Shown here piece after piece: positions 58,349 to 64,000 of a stretch of DNA of 64,000 nt. Each line of letters opens with the position of its first letter. Position 1 is the first letter of the stretch. Location: contig NZ_JAAZQJ010000003.1 of NCBI RefSeq assembly GCF_012275375.1, forward strand, positions 1-64,000, read 5' to 3'. Position numbers and translations under genes: made by a program. The stretch is from Dyella sp. SG609 (lineage in GTDB: Bacteria > Pseudomonadota > Gammaproteobacteria > Xanthomonadales > Rhodanobacteraceae). The notes under the pieces are model-generated. The model worked only from the letters and a program-made list of their open reading frames with translations, ran no database searches and was not told where the DNA came from.

Positions 58349-59814
58349 ACAAGAACAAGCTGCTCGGCTTCGCGCTCGGTCCGCTCGGTTCGGCGGCGGT
58401 CGGCTTTGTCACCCTGCCGATGCTGGCCTGGTTCTTCAGCGCCGAGGACATCGGCCGCATCTCCATGCTGCAGGTGGCGACCAACTTCGCGGTGATCCTG
58501 TTCACCTTCGGGCTGGATCAGAGCTATGCGCGCGAGTACCACGAGTCCGCCGACAAGCCCGCGTTGCTGAAGGCGGCGGCGCTGCCGGGCCTGGTCGTGC
58601 TGGGCGTGCTGCTGGCGGCGCTGCTGGGCATGGCGCCGGGCTTGTTGTCGCAGGCCTTGTTCGCGGTGGACGACGGCGCGCTCAGCGCGATCGCCGCGGC
58701 TTCGATCTTTGCCACCTTCGTCTCGCGCTTCCTGTCGGTGATCCTGCGCATGGAAGAGAAGGGCTTCGCCTTCTCCATGAGCCAGGTGCTGCCGAAGCTG
58801 CTGTTCCTGGCCCTGGTGGTGGCGTATGCGCTGGCGGTGCCGGGGCGCACCTTCTTCATGCTGCTGGCCGCGTACACGCTGTCGATCGTCGCGGTGATGT
58901 TCGCCTATGCGTGGAACACGCGGCATGCCTGGGTGCCGGCGCTGGCGGCGCGGCTGGACCGGCGGCGGCTGCGCCCGCTGATGGCGTTCGGTTTTCCGCT
59001 GATCTTCGGCGGCGTCGCATCCTGGGCGCTGATGGCGATGGATAGGGTGTTCCTGCGCCAGTTGTCGACGCTGACCGAGCTTGGCGTGTTCTCGGTGGCG
59101 GCCAGCATCGCGGCCGCGGCCGGCATCGTGTCCAGCATCTTCTCCACCGTGTGGGCGCCGACCGTCTACCGCTGGGCCGCCGAAGGCGATGCGCAGGCAA
59201 AGATCGACGCGGTCACCGGCCATCTGCTGGCCGCGGTGGTGCTGATCTTCGTCGCCACCGGCCTGCTGTCCTGGGTGCTGGCCCTGGTGCTGCCTTCGAC
59301 TTACGACCGCGTGCAGTACATCGTCGCCGCCAGCCTGGCGCCGCCGCTGCTGTATGCGCTGTCGGAATGCGCCGCGGTGGGCATCAGCCTCGCGCGGCGC
59401 AGCCTGTATTCGATGCTGGCTTCGTTCCTGGCGGCGGCGCTGAACGTGGCGGGCAACTATCTGCTGGTGCCGCGGCTGGGCGCGGGCGGCGCGGCGATTT
59501 CCACCGCGGTGTCGTTCCTGCTGTTCCTGATCGTGCGCACCGAATTCTCGTGCCGTGTGTGGCGCCCCGTGCCGCGCGCGCGGCTGTATCTGGCGACCTC
59601 GGCGGCGACCGGCCTGGCGGTGGCCTTCGTGCTGTCCGGCGAGCGCCACCGCGGGCTGTTCCTGTGGCTGTGGGCGGGCCTGGGCCTGCTGTCGCTGGCC
59701 TGGTTCCGTCCTTCGCTGGCGCTGGCGCTGCAGGCCAGCGTAAAGCTGATGCAGGGTGCGCGGCTGCGCGCGGCGAACGTATCGCCGCAGCTGCGCAGGA
59801 ATGGAGTGCAATGA
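58345..59814 (+). CDS. wzx: Wzx-type repeat-unit flippase
   Basis: 489 aa, about 14 transmembrane segments, of the polysaccharide-transport (PST) MATE-like family: LGFALGPLGSAAVGFVTLPM, GLDQSYAREYHESAD, FGFPLIFGGVASWALMAMDR, VPRLGAGGAAISTAVSFLLF. Starts at a GTG overlapping the GT gene. Flips the lipid-linked repeat unit across the inner membrane. Confidence 0.9.
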   Translation: MNKNKLLGFALGPLGSAAVGFVTLPMLAWFFSAEDIGRISMLQVATNFAVILFTFGLDQSYAREYHESADKPALLKAAALPGLVVLGVLLAALLGMAPGLLSQALFAVDDGALSAIAAASIFATFVSRFLSVILRMEEKGFAFSMSQVLPKLLFLALVVAYALAVPGRTFFMLLAAYTLSIVAVMFAYAWNTRHAWVPALAARLDRRRLRPLMAFGFPLIFGGVASWALMAMDRVFLRQLSTLTELGVFSVAASIAAAAGIVSSIFSTVWAPTVYRWAAEGDAQAKIDAVTGHLLAAVVLIFVATGLLSWVLALVLPSTYDRVQYIVAASLAPPLLYALSECAAVGISLARRSLYSMLASFLAAALNVAGNYLLVPRLGAGGAAISTAVSFLLFLIVRTEFSCRVWRPVPRARLYLATSAATGLAVAFVLSGERHRGLFLWLWAGLGLLSLAWFRPSLALALQASVKLMQGARLRAANVSPQLRRNGVQ

Positions 59815-61073
59815 GCAAGGTCAATCTTTTCCTGTTCGCGGCCCATCATGCGACCGGCAACGTGGCGGCGCAGCGTTTCAAGGGCCTGGTGAAATACCTG
59901 GACGCGGATCGCTACCGCGTCCACGTGCTGGCGCGCGCGCATGGCGCCGCGCCTGTCGTGGCCGGCTCGCCCGCGGTGGAAGTGATTCCGCTGCCGGGGC
60001 ATTGCGTGGGCAGCGAGTCCTCGCTGGCGTCGTCGCTGCTGAGCATGGCCTCGGCCTTCGTGCCGGCCCTGCCGTTCTCGCCGCTGGCGCGCGGCTCCGC
60101 CGCGCGCCGCCCGTGGCTGGTCAATGCGCTGGCCGAGGCGGACCGCCGCTGCGGCGAACGCATCGCCGCCGGCGAACGCTGCGTGGCCGTGGGCACCTAC
60201 TCGCCGATCGACGCATTGATCGCCGCATCCAGCCTGGCTTCGCGCCACGGCCTGCCGTGCATCCAGGATTTCCGCGACGGCCTGGTGTTCGAGCCGCTGG
60301 GCCGCGCCGGCCGCGTCGCCGACGCCGCGCGCCGCATGATCGAGGCGCGCGTGATCGAAGCGGCCAGCCTGGTCACCTCGGTGAGCCCCGCGCTGGTGGA
60401 AGATTTCGCGCGCCGCTATCCGGGCAAGCGCGTCGGCCTGCTGCCGAACGGCTTCGATCCGGACGACTTCGCCGCGCATATGGACGAGGACGCGCAGGAA
60501 GCCGCCGCCCTGCTGGCGCGCCAGATTCCGCCAGGCGCCATGCTGATCGGCCATTTCGGCCGCGTCGGCGCCAGCGATGCGTCGGCGTCGCAAAGCCTGG
60601 ACCGCTTCGTGTCGCTGATGAACGCGATCGAGGACGGCCAGGCGCGCCGCCACGTGCTGTTCGTGGGCGAGCTGACCGAGCGCGAACAGCAGTCGCTGCA
60701 GCGCGCGCGCTTCGGCGTCACCACCATCAAGCCGGTGCGGCGCGGGCTGGCCCTGCAGCTGATGAAGCGCTGCGACCGCCTGCTGCTGCTTACCGGCAAC
60801 CGCGTGTGCTGCGCCACCGGCAAGGTGTTCGAGTACCTGGCCTCGGGCGTGCCGGTGGTGTGCGTGTCGGGCGTGGAGAACGCGGCCTCGTCGATCCTGG
60901 CCGAGACCGGCGCCGGCCAGACCCTGGTGACGCAAGGCGGCGGCGAAAGCGCCGAAGCCCTGCGCCGGATCATTGCCGCGCCGGCGGAAGGACGCCGCGA
61001 CATCGGCGCCTACAGCAAGGTGGCGCAAGCCGGCGTGCTGGATCGCTGGATCGCCGACATGGTGGCCCTATGA
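59811..61073 (+). CDS. Glycosyltransferase (GT-B)
   Basis: 420 aa. MSKVNLFLFAAHHATGNVAA, QRFKGLVKYLD, C-terminal GHFGRVGASDASASQSLDRF, then GKVFEYLASGVPVVCVSGVE, a typical nucleotide-sugar-binding end of GT-B enzymes. Begins at ATGA overlapping wzx; its own stop overlaps wzy. Donor and acceptor unknown. Confidence 0.85.
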   Translation: MSKVNLFLFAAHHATGNVAAQRFKGLVKYLDADRYRVHVLARAHGAAPVVAGSPAVEVIPLPGHCVGSESSLASSLLSMASAFVPALPFSPLARGSAARRPWLVNALAEADRRCGERIAAGERCVAVGTYSPIDALIAASSLASRHGLPCIQDFRDGLVFEPLGRAGRVADAARRMIEARVIEAASLVTSVSPALVEDFARRYPGKRVGLLPNGFDPDDFAAHMDEDAQEAAALLARQIPPGAMLIGHFGRVGASDASASQSLDRFVSLMNAIEDGQARRHVLFVGELTEREQQSLQRARFGVTTIKPVRRGLALQLMKRCDRLLLLTGNRVCCATGKVFEYLASGVPVVCVSGVENAASSILAETGAGQTLVTQGGGESAEALRRIIAAPAEGRRDIGAYSKVAQAGVLDRWIADMVAL

Positions 61074-62377
61074 ATCCGTCCCTCTCTCCTTCGATGCGCG
61101 GCATGCGCAGCCCGGTGCCGATGAGCGAGCGCAGCATCACGCGCCGGCATCTGTTCCTGCTGGCGGCGATCGGCCTGCTGTTCCTGGCGGTGGTGATCCC
61201 CAACTCGCTGCCGGTGCCCACCGCGGCGATGCTGGGCCTGACCGCGGTGCTGGCGCTGCCCGGCTTCCGCTTCGGCCTGGGCTTCAAGAAGCTGCTGGCG
61301 CTGTACGTGTGCACGGCCATGGTGACCGTGATCTACACCGCGGTCGGCTATCTCAACGACGCGCCGCCGGAAGCCGCGGCGCAGATGCTGGTGATCTACA
61401 TCCTCTCGCCGCTGCTGTGGATGCTGGTGGCCGCGGGGCTGATGCGCGCGCCGGGGCCGGAGCGGCTGGTGGACTGGTTCGCGATCCTCACCGTGTTCGC
61501 CTGCGCCAGCGTGGCCTTGTACTTCTATCTGTACTTCCACTACGGCGCGGACGCCGTGTCGTTCTTCTTCAAGGGGCAGGCCAACATCAACCTGCAGGGC
61601 GGCTTCGCCGGCGCGATCATGCACGTGTACGGCTCGCTGATCTTCCTGGCGGGCGGTTTCTACAGCTCGCCCGAACTGATCCGCAGCCGCCTGCTGCGCA
61701 TGGCGGTGCTGGCGATGATCTTCGTCTGCGCGGTGACCTCGGGCCGTTCGGCGCTGATCCTGGCCATTCCGGTGGGCTGGGTGCTGGGGCGCCTGCTGGC
61801 GCCGCGCACGCTCGGCTTCCATCGCAGCCTGACCTCGCCGCTGTCGCGCATGATCAAGGTGGGCCTGCCGATGCTGGTGGGCATGGTCGCGGTGGTGGTG
61901 CTGCTGCAGACCTATACCAGCGTGCGCCTGGACGTGATCTACGACAGCTTCGCCGACAAGATCAGCTCCGGCGGCGGCACCTCGCGCGTGGGCATGGCCG
62001 GTTCGCTGTTCCAGGGCATTCTCGACAATGGCGGCATCGGGGCGGGCCACGGCAAGGGCGTGAGCTTCGTCAGCAGCGCCGAATACCCGTGGCGCTACGA
62101 GCTGGTGTGGCTGGCCACCATCTACCGCGTGGGCCTGCTGGGCGCGGCGGTGTATGCGTTCCCGTTCTTCGTCTACATCGTGCGCGTGCTGCGCCTGGCC
62201 AGGGCCAGGCAGCTGCCGCCGCACCACAAGTTCCTGTTCAGCGCCTTCGTGGCCGCGTTCATCGCCTCCAATACCAATCCTTATATCGAAGCGTTCGCGT
62301 TCCAGTGGATGTACACCATCCCGCTGGTGGCGCTGTTCGTGGAATACCCCGCCGGGGTGGAGCGCGTGCCTGCATGA
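61070..62377 (+). CDS. wzy: Wzy-type O-antigen/exopolysaccharide polymerase
   Basis: 435 aa, about 11 hydrophobic segments, a large periplasmic loop (YDSFADKISSGGGTSRVGMA), and the arrangement common to Wzy/O-antigen ligase proteins (SGRSALILAIPVGW). Primary sequence is poorly conserved in the family; the call rests on topology and location between glycosyltransferases in a wzx/wzc locus. Confidence 0.78.
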   Translation: MNPSLSPSMRGMRSPVPMSERSITRRHLFLLAAIGLLFLAVVIPNSLPVPTAAMLGLTAVLALPGFRFGLGFKKLLALYVCTAMVTVIYTAVGYLNDAPPEAAAQMLVIYILSPLLWMLVAAGLMRAPGPERLVDWFAILTVFACASVALYFYLYFHYGADAVSFFFKGQANINLQGGFAGAIMHVYGSLIFLAGGFYSSPELIRSRLLRMAVLAMIFVCAVTSGRSALILAIPVGWVLGRLLAPRTLGFHRSLTSPLSRMIKVGLPMLVGMVAVVVLLQTYTSVRLDVIYDSFADKISSGGGTSRVGMAGSLFQGILDNGGIGAGHGKGVSFVSSAEYPWRYELVWLATIYRVGLLGAAVYAFPFFVYIVRVLRLARARQLPPHHKFLFSAFVAAFIASNTNPYIEAFAFQWMYTIPLVALFVEYPAGVERVPA

Positions 62378-63459
62378 AGCGTCTGAAGGTGATCCTGTTC
62401 GCCCGTTACTCCAGGCTGGGGCCCAGCACGCGCCTGCGCAGCCTGCAGTACCTGGAAGAGCTGGAACGTCGAGGCATCGACGTGGACGTGCACGAGCTGT
62501 TTCCGGATTCGTATCTGGAAGGTCTCTACGGCGGGCGCCCGCAGGCGACCAGGTACACCGCGTGGCGCTATTACGGCCGGCGCATCGCCGAACTGATGCG
62601 CAACAGCGACCACGACCTGGCCTGGATCGAGGGCGAGCTGTTTCCGTACCTGCCCTACGGCCTGGAAGCGCTGCTGTCGCGCCATGCGCGGCCCTACGTG
62701 GTGGACTACGACGACGCGCTGTTCCACAAGTACGATCTCTCGCCCAGCCCCGTGGTGCGCCGCGTGCTCGGCCGCAAGATCGACCGCGTGATGGCGCGCT
62801 CCGCCTGCGTGATCGCCGGCAATCCGTACCTCGCCGCGCGCGCCGAGCAGGCCAAGGCGGGCCGGGTGGAGATCATCCCCACGGTGGTGGACGAATTGCG
62901 CTACGACACGGTGGAGCATGGCGGCCGCGCGCAGCCGGTGATCGGCTGGATCGGCTCGCCGGCCACCGAGCATTACGCCCTGGACCTGCGCGACGTGCTG
63001 ATGGACGTGTGCGCCGGCGGCGCGGCACGCGTGCTGCTGGTCGGCGCGCGGCCCGAAGTGGCGGCGCAGTTCGAGGGCGTGGCGGTGGACGTGCTGCCCT
63101 GGTCCGAGGAAACCGAAGCCGAGCTGATCGCCCAGATGGACGTCGGCATCATGCCGCTGCGCGACGGACCGTGGGAACGCGGCAAGTGCGGCTACAAGAT
63201 CATCCAGTACATGGCCTGCGGGTTGCCGGTGGTCGCCTCGCCCGTAGGCGTCAACGCGGACATCGTGCGGCACGGCGACAACGGCTTTCTCGCCTCCAAC
63301 GATGAGGACTGGCGCCAGGGCCTGCGCCAGCTGATCGGCAGCCCCGAGCTGCGCGCGCGCCAGGGGCGCGCCGGCCGCCACCGGGTGGAAGACCATTACA
63401 GCCTCGCCTCGCAGGCCCCGCGCCTGGCCGACGTGCTGCGCAACGCGGAGGCACGCTGA
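62374..63459 (+). CDS. Glycosyltransferase family 1/4-like protein
   Basis: 361 aa. MKRLKVILFARYSRLGPSTR, middle DYDDALFHKYDL, C-terminal GWIGSPATEHYALDLRDVLM, VDVGIMPLRDGPWERGKCGY, KIIQYMACGLPVVASPVGVN. ATGA overlaps wzy, and its stop overlaps the asparagine synthase start. The last recognised glycosyltransferase in the window. Confidence 0.86.
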   Translation: MKRLKVILFARYSRLGPSTRLRSLQYLEELERRGIDVDVHELFPDSYLEGLYGGRPQATRYTAWRYYGRRIAELMRNSDHDLAWIEGELFPYLPYGLEALLSRHARPYVVDYDDALFHKYDLSPSPVVRRVLGRKIDRVMARSACVIAGNPYLAARAEQAKAGRVEIIPTVVDELRYDTVEHGGRAQPVIGWIGSPATEHYALDLRDVLMDVCAGGAARVLLVGARPEVAAQFEGVAVDVLPWSEETEAELIAQMDVGIMPLRDGPWERGKCGYKIIQYMACGLPVVASPVGVNADIVRHGDNGFLASNDEDWRQGLRQLIGSPELRARQGRAGRHRVEDHYSLASQAPRLADVLRNAEAR

Positions 63460-64000
63460 TGTGCGGCATCGCCGGATTGTGGATACCTGCCGGCGCGCCG
63501 CGCGGGCGGCTGGAGCGCCAGGCGCTGGCGATGACCGCGCGCCTGCTGCATCGTGGCCCGGACGACGGCGGCGTGTGGGCCGATGAGGCTTCCGGCATCG
63601 CATTGGCGCAGCGGCGCCTGGCGATCATCGATCTCTCGCCGGCCGGGCATCAGCCGATGTATTCGGCCTGCGGCCGCTATACGGCGGTGTTCAACGGCGA
63701 GATCTACAACCATCTCGACCTGCGCGCACGCCTGGCCGCCGAAGGCAACGCGCCGGCATGGCGTGGCCACTCGGACACCGAAACCCTGGTGGCCTGCATC
63801 GCCGCGTGGGGACTGGAAGCCGCGCTCAAGGCCTGCATCGGCATGTTCGCTCTGGCACTGTGGGACCGCCGCGACCGCAGCCTCGCGCTGGCGCGCGACC
63901 GCCTGGGCGAGAAGCCGCTGTACTACGGCTGGCAGGGCGAGGCGCTGGTGTTCGGTTCCGAGCTGAAGGCGCTGAAGGCGTACGAGGGTTTCCGCCCCGA
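63459..64000 (+). CDS. asnB: Asparagine synthase-like amidotransferase, cut by the window end
   Basis: First 180 residues only. MCGIAGLW supplies the N-terminal nucleophile Cys2 of a class II glutamine amidotransferase; LLHRGPDDGGVWADE, RRLAIIDLSPAGHQPM, YTAVFNGEIYNHLDLRARLA and ARDRLGEKPLYYG follow AsnB. In polysaccharide loci such proteins may amidate uronic-acid sugars; the synthase domain lies outside the window. Confidence 0.9.
   Translation, partial: MCGIAGLWIPAGAPRGRLERQALAMTARLLHRGPDDGGVWADEASGIALAQRRLAIIDLSPAGHQPMYSACGRYTAVFNGEIYNHLDLRARLAAEGNAPAWRGHSDTETLVACIAAWGLEAALKACIGMFALALWDRRDRSLALARDRLGEKPLYYGWQGEALVFGSELKALKAYEGFRP

Overview
This window looks like a chromosomal segment of a high-GC gammaproteobacterium of the Xanthomonadales, most plausibly Rhodanobacteraceae (Dyella, Luteibacter, Frateuria or Rhodanobacter-like). 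The pointers are the umuD-like/imuA/imuB/dnaE2 mutasome operon, a TrpS with a C-terminal extension, a PhoP/PhoQ-type pair, REP-like palindromes of the type CGTCATCCCGG...CCGGGATCCAG, and very GC-rich codon use. The family assignment is inferred from gene content only; no 16S gene is present.

Layout. (1) 1-5.9 kb, minus strand: SOS-type mutagenesis operon (UmuD-like protease, ImuA, ImuB, DnaE2). (2) 6-23 kb: a loose accessory stretch of small transcription units. It holds a membrane protein with an XRE regulator, a chromate transporter, TetR regulators with visible palindromic operators, a GNAT, an M13 and an M23 peptidase, several unknown small or membrane proteins, a gene fragment, a pseudouridine-synthase homologue lacking the usual catalytic residues, and a LysR/RidA pair. 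Repeats and structured non-coding DNA are concentrated here. (3) 22.9-36.7 kb: mostly core genes: dusA, a phoP-phoQ operon with a small exported protein, mtfA, birA-coaX-SPOR protein, tRNA-Thr(UGU), a MASE1-PAS-PAS-GGDEF cyclase, a patatin phospholipase, arginase and trpS. (4) 37-48.3 kb: catabolism: a 2-oxoacid dehydrogenase complex (E1alpha, E1beta, E2), tryptophan 2,3-dioxygenase, a POT peptide transporter, and a tyrosine/homogentisate module (MarR, HppD, HmgA, FahA). (5) 48.6-64 kb, all plus strand and tightly overlapped: a Wzx/Wzy-type polysaccharide locus. It starts with the Wzb phosphatase and Wzc tyrosine kinase, continues with a TviB-type UDP-GlcNAc 6-dehydrogenase, a UDP-glucuronate-type 4-epimerase and a WbpB/WbpD/WbpE module for diacetamido-uronic acid synthesis, then an acyltransferase, three glycosyltransferases, flippase, polymerase, and an asparagine-synthase-like gene cut by the window end.

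How genes work together. The mutasome genes overlap and appear to be driven from one promoter carrying an inverted repeat. HppD, HmgA and FahA convert 4-hydroxyphenylpyruvate toward fumarate and acetoacetate, but no maleylacetoacetate isomerase is present between them. In the polysaccharide locus, TviB would make UDP-GlcNAcA, which WbpB, WbpE and WbpD would convert to UDP-GlcNAc(3NAc)A, implying an acidic surface polymer. I found no CRISPR array, insertion sequence, prophage or secretion system. The less ordinary signals are the mutasome with a UmuD-like protein in the lexA position, a 124-bp inverted repeat pair 36.6 kb apart, a structured intergenic region with a 33-codon ORF near 14.35-14.66 kb, and the catalytically degenerate pseudouridine-synthase homologue.
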